NCBI RefSeq assembly: GCF_004016505.1 | Contig: NZ_SACR01000005.1 | Coordinates: 534,443 to 598,442 of the forward strand | Source of the DNA: Rubrivivax rivuli | GTDB lineage: Bacteria; Pseudomonadota; Gammaproteobacteria; Burkholderiales; Burkholderiaceae_C | Direction: 5' to 3' | DNA length: 64,000 nt | In this document: in pieces, positions 33,503-42,966 of the stretch | Position numbering within the stretch: position 1 is the first letter of the stretch | Layout of the letters: every line of letters begins with the position of its first letter | Program-made: the position numbers and the translations under genes | Notes under the pieces: model-generated | Database searches by the model: none | What the model was told of the DNA's origin: nothing | What the model saw: the letters and a program-made list of their open reading frames with translations, nothing else

Positions 33503-34657
33503 TCAGGGCTTGGGGAAGGTGCCCGGCAGCAGGATGCCGGTGTCCACGTCCCGAATCTGCGTGCGGCCGCAGAAGGCCATGGTCAGGTCGAGTTCCTTGT
33601 GGATGATCTCCAGCGCCTTGGCCACACCTTCGCGGCCCATGGCGCCCAGGCCGTAGAGGAAGGCACGTCCGATGTAGGTGCCCTTGGCACCCAGCGCAAT
33701 GGCCTTCAGCACGTCTTGCCCGCTGCGGATGCCGCTGTCCATGTGCACCTCGATCTGGGAGCCGACTTCGGCCACGATGGCCGGCAGCGCCTCGATGCTG
33801 GTCTGCGCGCCATCCAACTGGCGGCCACCGTGGTTGCTGACGATCAGCGCATCGGCGCCGCTGGCCACGGCCAGGCGCGCGTCTTCCACGTCTTGAATGC
33901 CTTTCAGGATGAGCTTGCCGCCCCAGCGCTTCTTGATCCACTCGACATCGCCCCAGTTCAGGCGCGGGTCGAACTGCTGCGCCGTCCAGGCGCCCAGGTT
34001 GGCCATGTCGGTGACGCCCTTCACATGCCCGACGATGTTGCCGAACTGCCGCCGCTTCGTGCCCAGCATGCCCATGCACCAGCGTGGCTTGGTCATCATG
34101 TTCACGATGTTGGCGATGGTGAGCTTGGGCGGCGCCGAGAGGCCGTTCTTCAGGTCCTTGTGGCGCTGGCCGAGGATCTGCAGGTCGAGCGTGAGCACCA
34201 GCGCATCGCACTTGGCGGCCTTGGCGCGGTCGATCAGGCGCTCGATGAAATCGCGGTCGCGCATCACGTAGAGCTGGAACCAGAAGGGCTGCTTCGTGTG
34301 CGCGGCGATGTCCTCGATGCTGCAGATGCTCATGGTGCTGAGCGTGAAGCGCGTGCCGAAGGCCTCGGCCGCCTGCGCCGCGAGGATCTCGCCGTCGGCG
34401 TGCTGCATGCCCGTCAGGCCCGTGGGCGCGATGACCACAGGCATCTTCACGTCCACGCCCACCATCTTGGTGGCGGTGCTGCGGCCTTCCATGTTCACGG
34501 CCACGCGCTGGCGCAGCTTGATCTTGTGGAAATCGGTGGTGTTGGCGCGGTAGGTGCTCTCGGTCCAGCTGCCGCTGTCGGCGTAGTCGTAGAACATGCG
34601 CGGCACGCGCTTCTGCGCCAGCACGCGCAGGTCTTCGATGGTGGTGATGACGGTCAT
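33503..34657 (-). CDS. lldD: FMN-dependent L-lactate dehydrogenase / alpha-hydroxy-acid oxidase
   Basis: 384 residues. TIM-barrel flavoprotein: PRMFYDYADSGSWTE, VVIAPTGLTGM, and the catalytic His276 with the substrate arginine in IVSNHGGRQLDGA, plus the FMN-phosphate region MDSGIRSGQDVLKA and KGTYIGRAFLYGL. Family members oxidise L-lactate to pyruvate at the membrane, though related hydroxy acids are possible. Converges with the hybrid kinase gene, 13 bp apart. Upstream 92 bp separate it from dinB on the same strand. Confidence 0.93.
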   Translation of the reverse strand: MTVITTIEDLRVLAQKRVPRMFYDYADSGSWTESTYRANTTDFHKIKLRQRVAVNMEGRSTATKMVGVDVKMPVVIAPTGLTGMQHADGEILAAQAAEAFGTRFTLSTMSICSIEDIAAHTKQPFWFQLYVMRDRDFIERLIDRAKAAKCDALVLTLDLQILGQRHKDLKNGLSAPPKLTIANIVNMMTKPRWCMGMLGTKRRQFGNIVGHVKGVTDMANLGAWTAQQFDPRLNWGDVEWIKKRWGGKLILKGIQDVEDARLAVASGADALIVSNHGGRQLDGAQTSIEALPAIVAEVGSQIEVHMDSGIRSGQDVLKAIALGAKGTYIGRAFLYGLGAMGREGVAKALEIIHKELDLTMAFCGRTQIRDVDTGILLPGTFPKP

Positions 34658-34749
34658 GCGGCTTGTCTCCTCGCCGTCGATGCTAACGGCGGGGCCGCCG
34701 CTGCGCGCTCAGCGTGGCGAGCGCTTGCCAGGCAGCGCGGCTCGGGGCG

Positions 34750-35892
34750 CTACAGCTTCACCAGCGAACCCGCGCGCACCCCCAGCAGGCGGATGCGCCG
34801 CTGCAGGTCCACGCGCTTCAGGCACAGCCCCGCGGCGTGGCGGATGGCGCCGGCGTCGGCCACCGGCTGCGGCAGCGTGAGGTCGCGCGTGACGGTCTTG
34901 AAATCCTCGAAGCGCAGCTTGATGCCGATGGTGCGGCCGGCGTAACCCTTGCGCTGCAGGTCGGTGGCCACCTGCGTGGCCAGGCGCGTGAAGATGGCGC
35001 CGAGTTCGTCGCGGTCGCGCACGGCGTGCAGGTCGTTTTCGAAAGTGGTTTCGCGGCTCATCGACACCGGCTCGCCACGTGTTTCCACCGGCCTGTCGTC
35101 GCGGCCTTGGGCGGCTTCGTGCAGCCAGCGGCCGTAGCTGCGGCCGAAGTGCTCCACCAGCCAGCGGGGCTCGGCTGCAGCCAGCTGGCCGATGGTCTGC
35201 AGGCCCAAGGCGGCCAGCTTGGCCGCGGCCTTCGGGCCGATGCCGTTGATGCGCCGCACGCCCATGGGCCAGACGCGCGTGGGTAGGTCGTCGTGCGTCA
35301 GCACGGTCAGGCCGTCGGGCTTGTCCAGCTCGCTCGCGATCTTGGCCAGCAGCTTGTTCGGCGTCACACCGATGGAGCAGGTGAGCCCCGTGGCGCGGCG
35401 CACGTTGTTGCGGATGTCCTGCGCGAGGGCGCGCACGCCACCGAAAGGGTCGTGGCCCACGGCCTCCTGCGCGCCGGGCAGGTGCGTGAGGTCGATGTAG
35501 ATCTCGTCGATGCCGCGGTCTTCGATCAGCGGCGCCACCTCGGCCACGGCGGCCTTGAAGCGGCGCGACATCGCGCGGTACTGCTCGAAGTCGGTGGGCA
35601 GCAGCACGGCCTGCGGCGCCAGCGCCGCGGCCTTCATCAGGCCCATGCCGCTGTGCACGCCGAAATCACGTGCGGCGTAGGTGGCGGTGGTCACCACGCC
35701 GCGGCCCGCGTAGCCGGCCAGCGTGGAGAACTGCCGCGTGCCATCGGGCAGGAGCGTCGGCTGGTGGCGCCGCCCGCCACCGATCACCACCGCCTGGCCT
35801 TGCAACTCGGGGTAGCGCAGCAACTCGACGGACGCATAGAAGGCGTCCATGTCGAGATGGGCGATCCAGCGGCGCGGCGGCACGGGGTTCAT
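34750..35892 (-). CDS. dinB: DNA polymerase IV (Y family)
   Basis: 380 residues from the ATG complementary to 35890-35892. Translesion polymerase. The N-terminal metal-binding HLDMDAFYASVELLRYPEL, the YRAMS segment, the acidic pair in IEDRGIDEIYIDLT and the SIGVTPNKLLAKIASELDKP motif are intact; a helix-hairpin-helix (RRINGIGPKAAAKLAALG) and the little-finger domain follow. It ends RAGSLVKL without the usual QLxLF-type beta-clamp peptide that I would look for. I find no LexA-like box in the 160 bp upstream. Confidence 0.95.
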   Translation of the reverse strand: MNPVPPRRWIAHLDMDAFYASVELLRYPELQGQAVVIGGGRRHQPTLLPDGTRQFSTLAGYAGRGVVTTATYAARDFGVHSGMGLMKAAALAPQAVLLPTDFEQYRAMSRRFKAAVAEVAPLIEDRGIDEIYIDLTHLPGAQEAVGHDPFGGVRALAQDIRNNVRRATGLTCSIGVTPNKLLAKIASELDKPDGLTVLTHDDLPTRVWPMGVRRINGIGPKAAAKLAALGLQTIGQLAAAEPRWLVEHFGRSYGRWLHEAAQGRDDRPVETRGEPVSMSRETTFENDLHAVRDRDELGAIFTRLATQVATDLQRKGYAGRTIGIKLRFEDFKTVTRDLTLPQPVADAGAIRHAAGLCLKRVDLQRRIRLLGVRAGSLVKL

Positions 35893-35975
35893 GGGCCGGC
35901 GAGCGTAGCGCGCCGCCGCACCGGGCCCGCGCGCCGGGCGCGTTGCGCTTGTGTGCGGTCTGCAACAACTCGACA

Positions 35976-36004
35976 CTGAAATGCGCAAAAAGCGCATTTA
36001 CACT
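35976..36004 (+). promoter_or_regulatory. Putative promoter with palindromic operator upstream of the DUF5666 cassette
   Basis: CTGAAA (35976-35981), a 17-bp spacer and TACACT (35999-36004) form a reasonable sigma70 core 49 bp before the DUF5666 start. The perfect palindrome AAATGCGC (35979-35986), A5, GCGCATTT (35992-35999) fills the spacer, where a repressor would block RNA polymerase. As RNA it could also fold into an 8-bp hairpin with a 5-nt loop. Regulator unknown. Confidence 0.5.
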
Positions 36005-36052
36005 GCGGTCAGCGGCGCCACCCAGGTTGCCGTCCCTGCCGGAGACCCTGCC

Positions 36053-37291
36053 ATGCGCCCCGAGAACACCCCAGCCCCGACCCTGGCCACGCGCCGCACC
36101 GCCCTCACCGCCGGCACCGCGCTGCTGTCGGCCGCCTTCCTGCCCGGCTGCGGCGGTGGCGGTGGCGACAGCGCCAGCCCCGCCAGCAGCACACCCGCCA
36201 CGCCCGCGGCGGCCGCGGCCAGCAGTTATGCCCAGGGCGCCATCACCGGCTTCGGTTCGGTGATCGTGGGCGGCGTGCGCTACGACGACAGCACCGCCAC
36301 CGTCACCGACGACGACGGCAACGCCCGCAGCAGCCGCGAGTTCCGCCTGGGCATGACGCTGCAGGTGGATGCCGGCAACGTCGACCGTGCCAACGCCAGT
36401 GCACTGGCGCTGCGCATCCGCCTGGGCAACGAAATCGTCGGCCCCGTGGGCACGGTGGACACCGCGGCCTCCACCGTCACGGTGCTCGGCCAGACGGTGC
36501 TCGTGACCACCAGCACCGTCTTCGACGACAGCCTCACCGGCGGCCTGGCCGCGCTGACGGCCGGCAAGGTGGTGGAGGTCTACGGCATCCTCGACCCCTC
36601 CAACGCCCGTATCGTGGCCACGCGCATCGAGGCGGAAGACAGCGTCACCGCGTACAAGCTGCGCGGTGCCATCGCGGCGCTGGACACCACGGCCAAGACC
36701 TTCACCATCAACGGCCAGGTCATCAACTACGCCAGCGTGCCCGCGGCCAACGTGCCGGCCAACCTGGCCAATGGGCAGATCGTGCGCGTGCTGCTGAATA
36801 CCACGCAGGTGAACGGCCAGTGGGTGGCCACGGCGGTGCGTGGCGGCCTGCGTCTGCCTCCCACGCTGCCCGACGCGAAGGTCGAAGGCGTGATCACGGC
36901 CTTCACCTCGACCACCAGCTTCACCGTCAACGGCCTGGCCATCAACGCCAGCGGCGCCACCTTCCCCGACGGCACGGCCGGCGTGGTGCTGGGCGCGCGC
37001 GTGGAAGTGTCGGGCCAGGTGGTGGACGGGGTGCTGGTGGCGACCAAGGTCGAGATCGAGGAGCGCCGCACGCAAGGCGTCCGCCCGCTGGAACTGCGCG
37101 GCGAAGTCGGCAACCTCAACACCACCGACAAGACCTTCGCGCTGCGCGGCGTGACCGTCTGGTACGGCGGCACGGTGGAGTACCGGGACGGCACCGAGGC
37201 CACGCTGGCCAACGGCCGCCGGGTGGAAGTGCGCGGCGTGCTCAGCACCGACCGCACGCGCCTGGAAGCGCGTCGCGTCGAGTTCAAGTAA
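36053..37291 (+). CDS. DUF5666 repeat lipoprotein (first copy)
   Basis: 412 residues from ATG 36053, with GGAGA at 36041-36045. N-terminus has twin arginines (LATRRTALTAG), a hydrophobic core and a lipobox-like FLPGC followed by Gly-rich tail, so an exported lipoprotein is likely, perhaps by Tat. The body is a chain of about five to six 60-70-residue beta-rich DUF5666 units: AITGFGSVIVGGVRYDDSTA opens the first; later units contain FTINGQVINYASVP, VKVEGVITAF-like and GARVEVSGQVVDGVLVATKVE. Function unknown. Paralogous to the gene at 38282; the two flank a DUF6502 gene. Confidence 0.88.
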   Translation: MRPENTPAPTLATRRTALTAGTALLSAAFLPGCGGGGGDSASPASSTPATPAAAAASSYAQGAITGFGSVIVGGVRYDDSTATVTDDDGNARSSREFRLGMTLQVDAGNVDRANASALALRIRLGNEIVGPVGTVDTAASTVTVLGQTVLVTTSTVFDDSLTGGLAALTAGKVVEVYGILDPSNARIVATRIEAEDSVTAYKLRGAIAALDTTAKTFTINGQVINYASVPAANVPANLANGQIVRVLLNTTQVNGQWVATAVRGGLRLPPTLPDAKVEGVITAFTSTTSFTVNGLAINASGATFPDGTAGVVLGARVEVSGQVVDGVLVATKVEIEERRTQGVRPLELRGEVGNLNTTDKTFALRGVTVWYGGTVEYRDGTEATLANGRRVEVRGVLSTDRTRLEARRVEFK

Positions 37292-37320
37292 AGCCGGCCA
37301 CGCAGCGCCCCTCGGCGCAC

Positions 37321-37348
37321 GGGCCGGCCGCTACAGTGCGGCCGGCCC
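37321..37348 (+). other. Very strong hairpin just upstream of the DUF6502 gene
   Basis: GGGCCGGCCGC (37321-37331), loop TACAGT and GCGGCCGGCCC (37338-37348) form a perfect 11-bp all-GC stem ending 9 nt before the DUF6502 ATG, covering where a Shine-Dalgarno should be. Alternatively TACAGT may be a -10 hexamer at the centre of an operator palindrome. No T-run follows. Confidence 0.55.
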
Positions 37349-37357
37349 GCCCGCACG

Positions 37358-38278
37358 ATGAGCAACCCCGCCCCAGCCCCCGCCGATACCGCCCCCGATG
37401 CGCCCGCGCCCGAACGCCAGGCCCTGCAGCAGGCCCTGGCCGGGTTGCTGGACTCGGTGGCGCAACTCGGCGTGGCGCGTGGCGTGCCCGTGGCCGAGGT
37501 GGAGGAACTGCTGCGCCAGGCCTACGTGCGGCGCGCCGCACAAGCCCACCCCGGCCTGCCCGAACACCGCAAGGTCAGCCGCATCAGCACCACCACGGGC
37601 CTGCACCGGCGCGAAGTGGCGCGCCTCGTGCAACTGCTGGCCGAGCCGGCCGCCGAGGCGCCGCGCCCGCGCGCGCGCTCGCTGGCCAGCGAGGTGTTCA
37701 CGCACTGGCGCACGCAGCCGCCCTTCCGCGGCGCCGATGGCGAGCCCTGCGTCTTGCCGCGCCTGGGCCCGGCGCCCAGCTTCGAGGCCCTGGCTCAGGC
37801 CGTCACGCGCAACGTGCACGCACGCAGCCTGCTCGACGAACTCTGCCGCCTGGGCGTGGCGCGCTGGGACGTGCAGGCCGACACCGTGGCCGTGGTGCGC
37901 GAGGGCTTCGTGCCTGGTAACGACGAGACGCAGAGCCTGGCTTTCCTCGGCGACAACGTGGGTGACCACTTGCGAGCCGCGGTGCAGAACGTGCTGGGCG
38001 GCGACAACCGCCAGCACTTCGAGCAGGCGGTCTTCGCCTCGGGCCTGTCGGCAGCCTCGGTGGCTTCGGTGCGGCCCGTGGTGCGGGCGCAGTGGCAGGC
38101 GCTGTTGCAGGCGCTGGTGCCCCTGCTCGAAGCCCACGTCGAACACGACGGCGCGCTCGACCCGCCCCCGCAAGGCCGCCTGCGCGTGGGCCTCTACACC
38201 TACCAGGAAGGGGCCGCGGCCGAGCCGCCCGTCCCACCTCTTGAACCCGTGCGGGCCCGTGCCCGCCGCAAAGGCTGA
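37358..38278 (+). CDS. DUF6502 family protein
   Basis: 306 residues. No signal peptide or membrane span; predicted cytoplasmic. N-terminal half is a winged-helix-like region: ALAGLLDSVAQLGVARGVPVAE, then RKVSRISTTTGLHRREVARLV, the latter resembling a DNA-binding helix-turn-helix. C-terminal half (DNVGDHLRAAVQNVLGGDNRQHFEQAVFASGLS, across two helices) matches the DUF6502 family as I remember it. A regulatory role for the flanking DUF5666 genes is inference only. It lies 3 bp before the second DUF5666 gene, so those two are surely co-transcribed. Confidence 0.85.
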   Translation: MSNPAPAPADTAPDAPAPERQALQQALAGLLDSVAQLGVARGVPVAEVEELLRQAYVRRAAQAHPGLPEHRKVSRISTTTGLHRREVARLVQLLAEPAAEAPRPRARSLASEVFTHWRTQPPFRGADGEPCVLPRLGPAPSFEALAQAVTRNVHARSLLDELCRLGVARWDVQADTVAVVREGFVPGNDETQSLAFLGDNVGDHLRAAVQNVLGGDNRQHFEQAVFASGLSAASVASVRPVVRAQWQALLQALVPLLEAHVEHDGALDPPPQGRLRVGLYTYQEGAAAEPPVPPLEPVRARARRKG

Positions 38279-38281
38279 ACC

Positions 38282-39496
38282 ATGAAGCAGACCCCGAACT
38301 CCCCGCGCGCCACGGCCCGATGGATGGCCGCCTTGGCAGGCACTGCCGTGGTGCTGGCCGCCGTGCTGGGCGGCTGCGGCGGCGGCGTCGGCAGCGGCGG
38401 CACGGGCAGTTTCGCGTCGGGGCCCGTGCAGGGCTTCGGCTCGGTCATCGTCAACGGCGTGCGCTTCGACGACAGCACGGCGGCGGTGGAAGACGCCGAC
38501 GGCACGCGACGCAGCCGCGACGACCTGCGCCTGGGCATGAGCGTGGAGATCGAGAGCTCGGCCATTGCCACCGGCAGCAGCGGGCCGGCCGCGACCGCCA
38601 GCCGCATCCGCTACGAGCCTGAACTGGTGGGCCCGGTGGGGCTGGTGGACGCCGCCGGCAGTGCCTTCACGCTGCTCGGCCAGCGCGTGACGGTGGACGC
38701 CGCCACCGTCTTCGACGATGCGCTGGCCGGTGGCGTGGCCGCCCTGGCCACCGGCCGCAGCGTGGCCGTGCACGGCGCCTGGGACGCGGCTGCCGAGCGC
38801 TACCGCGCCACCCGGGTGGAGGTGGCCGCCAGCGCCGCGCCGCTGCGCCTGCGCGGCCTGCTGGCCGCCGTGGACAGCGCGGCGCAGACGCTGCGCATCG
38901 GCACCACGAGCTACAGCTATGCCGGCGCCAGTGGCGTGCCGGCCGGCCTGGCCGCCGGCCAGGTGGTGCGCCTGCGCCTGGCGGCCGCCACCAACCCGGT
39001 GCGCTGGACGGTGCTTTCCTTCGGCGAGACGCAGCGCACGCTGCCCGATGGCGAAGAGGCCAAGCTCAAGGGACTGATCACGGGCCTGGTGCCGGTGCAG
39101 GGGGGTGCGGCGCTCACCGCGATCCGCGTCAACGGCCAGCCGGTGGACCTGAGCACTGCGCAGATTCCCGACGGCCGCAACGCGCTGGTGCTGGGCGCGC
39201 GCGTGGAAGTGGAAGGCCGCGTGCAGGGCGGCCAGTTGCGCGCCACCAGCGTGCAGGTGCGCAGCGACCGGCAGGAAGAAGAGCGCGGTTTCGAGGTGAC
39301 CGGGGCCATCGTCGCAGTGGACAGCACAGCCGGCACGCTGCAGGTGCGCGGCGTCACGGTGAGCACGCGGCGCAGCGACCTGCGCATCGACAACGGCACG
39401 CTGGCCGACCTGCGGGTGGGCCGCACGGTGGAAGTGCAGGGCGTGCTGGGCAGCGACCGCCGCACGCTGGAGGCCACGCGCATCCGGCTGCGCTGA
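38282..39496 (+). CDS. DUF5666 repeat lipoprotein (second copy)
   Basis: 404 residues. Signal peptide with a standard lipobox (VVLAAVLGGCGGG), Gly/Ser tether, then tandem DUF5666 units beginning VQGFGSVIVNGVRFDDSTAA. It parallels the 36053 protein unit by unit: RLGMSVEIESS against RLGMTLQVDAG, VLGARVEVEGRVQGGQLRATS against VLGARVEVSGQVVDGVLVATK, and the last units VRGVTVSTRR/LRGVTVWYGG. So the two arose by duplication and have diverged considerably. Converges on argH 25 bp downstream. Confidence 0.88.
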   Translation: MKQTPNSPRATARWMAALAGTAVVLAAVLGGCGGGVGSGGTGSFASGPVQGFGSVIVNGVRFDDSTAAVEDADGTRRSRDDLRLGMSVEIESSAIATGSSGPAATASRIRYEPELVGPVGLVDAAGSAFTLLGQRVTVDAATVFDDALAGGVAALATGRSVAVHGAWDAAAERYRATRVEVAASAAPLRLRGLLAAVDSAAQTLRIGTTSYSYAGASGVPAGLAAGQVVRLRLAAATNPVRWTVLSFGETQRTLPDGEEAKLKGLITGLVPVQGGAALTAIRVNGQPVDLSTAQIPDGRNALVLGARVEVEGRVQGGQLRATSVQVRSDRQEEERGFEVTGAIVAVDSTAGTLQVRGVTVSTRRSDLRIDNGTLADLRVGRTVEVQGVLGSDRRTLEATRIRLR

Positions 39497-39521
39497 CGCC
39501 TGACGTGGAAGGCCGGAAGGC

Positions 39522-40949
<1,428 letters not shown>

Positions 40950-41037
40950 GGGGTGCAGGGAGCTGGGGTGGGCGCCGTCAGGGCCGCGGCACAGGGGCGG
41001 CGGCGGGCACACTCCGTATTATCCGGCCGCCCCCTCG

Positions 41038-42165
41038 ATGAGCCCTCCACCGCCTTCACCGCCCGCACCGCCGTCAGCGGCGCCGTCCACGCGCAGCACC
41101 GGCTTCGCGCAGAGCCGCTTCGACCCCTTGGCTGACGAGCGCAGCCGCGTGATGGCCATCACGGCCGCGAGTTTCGATGTCTGCCATCCGGCGCTGGCCC
41201 TGCGGGCCGTGGTGCTGGTGCAGGCGGTGCTGGCCGTGCTGGCCTTGGCCACGGCCAGCAGTGCGGCCGAATGGGGCACGCGCCAGGCCGTGCTGGCCTT
41301 TGCTGGCGTGGCCGGCAGCCTGCTGTGGCTGGTGGGCCTCTGCGCGCTGAAGCGGCCGCTGATGGCGCTGCCCAGCCTGCCGCGCGCGGTGCTGGTGCTG
41401 GGCCTGGGCGCGGTGGCGGCGGGGCTGGCCTGGTGGCCGCTGCTGTGGGCCGGGCTGGGCGGCGAGTTGCACGCCTTGCGCGTGGCCGCCGTGGGCCTGG
41501 GCGGCGTGTGTTTCGCGGCGATGCTGTGGGCCTGGCTCGATTTGCGCGCCCGCATCTGGCACCCGGCCGACGCCAGCGCGCGCCTGGCCGAACTGCAGAG
41601 CCGCATCCGCCCGCACTTCCTCTTCAACGCCTTGAACACCGCGCTTGCGCTGGTGCGCGTGGACCCGGCCCGCGCCGAGGCCGTGCTGGAAGACCTGAGC
41701 GAGCTCTTCCGCGCCGCGCTGGCCGAGGTGGGCGCCACCGTCACGCTGGAGGAAGAGATGGCGCTGGCGCGGCACTACCTGGCCATCGAGCAGGTGCGCT
41801 TCGGCCACCGGCTCGACGTGCAGTGGGAGGTCGACCCGCGCGTGCACGCCGCGCGCGTGCCTTCGCTGGTGCTGCAGCCGCTGGTGGAGAACGCCGTGCG
41901 TCACGGCATCGAGCCCGCCGCCGGCGGCGGGCGTGTGACGGTGCGTGCCGCCGTGCAGCGCGGGCAGGCGGTGGTGACGGTGATCAACACCCTCGGCCCG
42001 GAGCCTGGCATGCCCGGCCACGGCATGGCGCTGCACAACGTGCGCGAGCGCCTGCGCCTGCTGCACGACGTGGGCGCGCAGTGCGACGTGTGGCGCGAGC
42101 CTGCGGCGGCCGGCAGCGGCCTGCCCGACCTGTTCCACGCCCGCATCGTGCTGCCCTTGCCTTGA
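41038..42165 (+). CDS. algZ: LytS/AlgZ-type sensor histidine kinase
   Basis: 375 residues from ATG 41038. Pro-rich N-terminus, four membrane spans (about 55-165), then a His_kinase domain with phosphoacceptor His193 in SRIRPHFLFNALNTALALV and an HATPase domain (LVLQPLVENAVRHGIEPA, GMALHNVRERL). Classed as AlgZ/FimS because of the family, the adjacent LytTR regulator and the argH neighbour. A TATTAT hexamer at 41017-41022 is a good -10, giving a leader of fewer than about 10 nt. In Pseudomonas this system controls alginate and pili; the targets here are unknown. Confidence 0.87.
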   Translation: MSPPPPSPPAPPSAAPSTRSTGFAQSRFDPLADERSRVMAITAASFDVCHPALALRAVVLVQAVLAVLALATASSAAEWGTRQAVLAFAGVAGSLLWLVGLCALKRPLMALPSLPRAVLVLGLGAVAAGLAWWPLLWAGLGGELHALRVAAVGLGGVCFAAMLWAWLDLRARIWHPADASARLAELQSRIRPHFLFNALNTALALVRVDPARAEAVLEDLSELFRAALAEVGATVTLEEEMALARHYLAIEQVRFGHRLDVQWEVDPRVHAARVPSLVLQPLVENAVRHGIEPAAGGGRVTVRAAVQRGQAVVTVINTLGPEPGMPGHGMALHNVRERLRLLHDVGAQCDVWREPAAAGSGLPDLFHARIVLPLP

Positions 42166-42183
42166 AGGGGAGACGCTGACGCC

Positions 42184-42966
42184 ATGAACGTGCTCATCGT
42201 CGACGACGAAGACCTCGCCCGGCTGCGCCTGCGCGCGCTGCTGCAGGCGCTGCCGGAGTTCGATGTCAACGTGGTGGGTGAGGCCGGTGACGCCGCGCAG
42301 GCGCTGGCGCAGCTGAACACCCACATGGTGGACGCCGTGCTGCTGGACATCCGCATGCCCGGCCTCACGCCGCACGAGGGCCTGCACCTGGCCGCGCGGC
42401 TGCGCGCGATGCCGCAGCCGCCGGCGGTCATCTTCGTCAGCGCGCACGCCGAGCATGCGCTCAAGGCCTTCGAGCTGGAGGCGGTGGACTACCTCACCAA
42501 GCCCGTGCGCACCGAGCGCCTGCGCAACGCGCTGCAGCGCGTGCAGCAGCGCCTGCAGCCGCTCAGCACGATGCAGGCCGTGCTGCAGGAAGCCCCGGCC
42601 CTGGTGGTGAGCGACCGCGGCCGCGTGCTGCGCCTGCCGCTGCCCGAGGTGCTGGTGCTCAAGGCCGGGCAGAAGTACGTGACGCTGCGCACGCCGGGGC
42701 ACGAGTACGTGCTGGACGACTCGCTGTCGGAACTGGAGCAGCGCCTGGCCGCACTGGGCGGCAATCACCTGCGCATCCACCGCAACGCGCTGGTGGCGCG
42801 CCACGCCATCCGCGAACTGGCGCTGCGAGAAGGCGGCGAGCCCGGCGAAGAAAGCGGTGACGAAGCGGGCGGCTGGGCCGTGCGCGTGGCACCGCTGGAC
42901 GAGTGGCTGTCGGTCTCGCGGCGGCAGTTGGCGGCGGTGCGGGCGGCTTTGGCGGGTAGGGCGTGA
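42184..42966 (+). CDS. algR: LytTR-family response regulator (AlgR-like)
   Basis: 260 residues. Receiver domain with Asp55 in AVLLDIRMPGLTPHEG and KPVRTERLRNALQ; C-terminal LytTR DNA-binding domain (about 140-255) with LVVSDRGRVLRLPLPEVLVL, KYVTLRT and HRNALVARHAIREL. 18 bp after algZ. Its GTGA end overlaps the start of an unrecognised third gene, which is therefore probably expressed with it. Confidence 0.88.
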   Translation: MNVLIVDDEDLARLRLRALLQALPEFDVNVVGEAGDAAQALAQLNTHMVDAVLLDIRMPGLTPHEGLHLAARLRAMPQPPAVIFVSAHAEHALKAFELEAVDYLTKPVRTERLRNALQRVQQRLQPLSTMQAVLQEAPALVVSDRGRVLRLPLPEVLVLKAGQKYVTLRTPGHEYVLDDSLSELEQRLAALGGNHLRIHRNALVARHAIRELALREGGEPGEESGDEAGGWAVRVAPLDEWLSVSRRQLAAVRAALAGRA

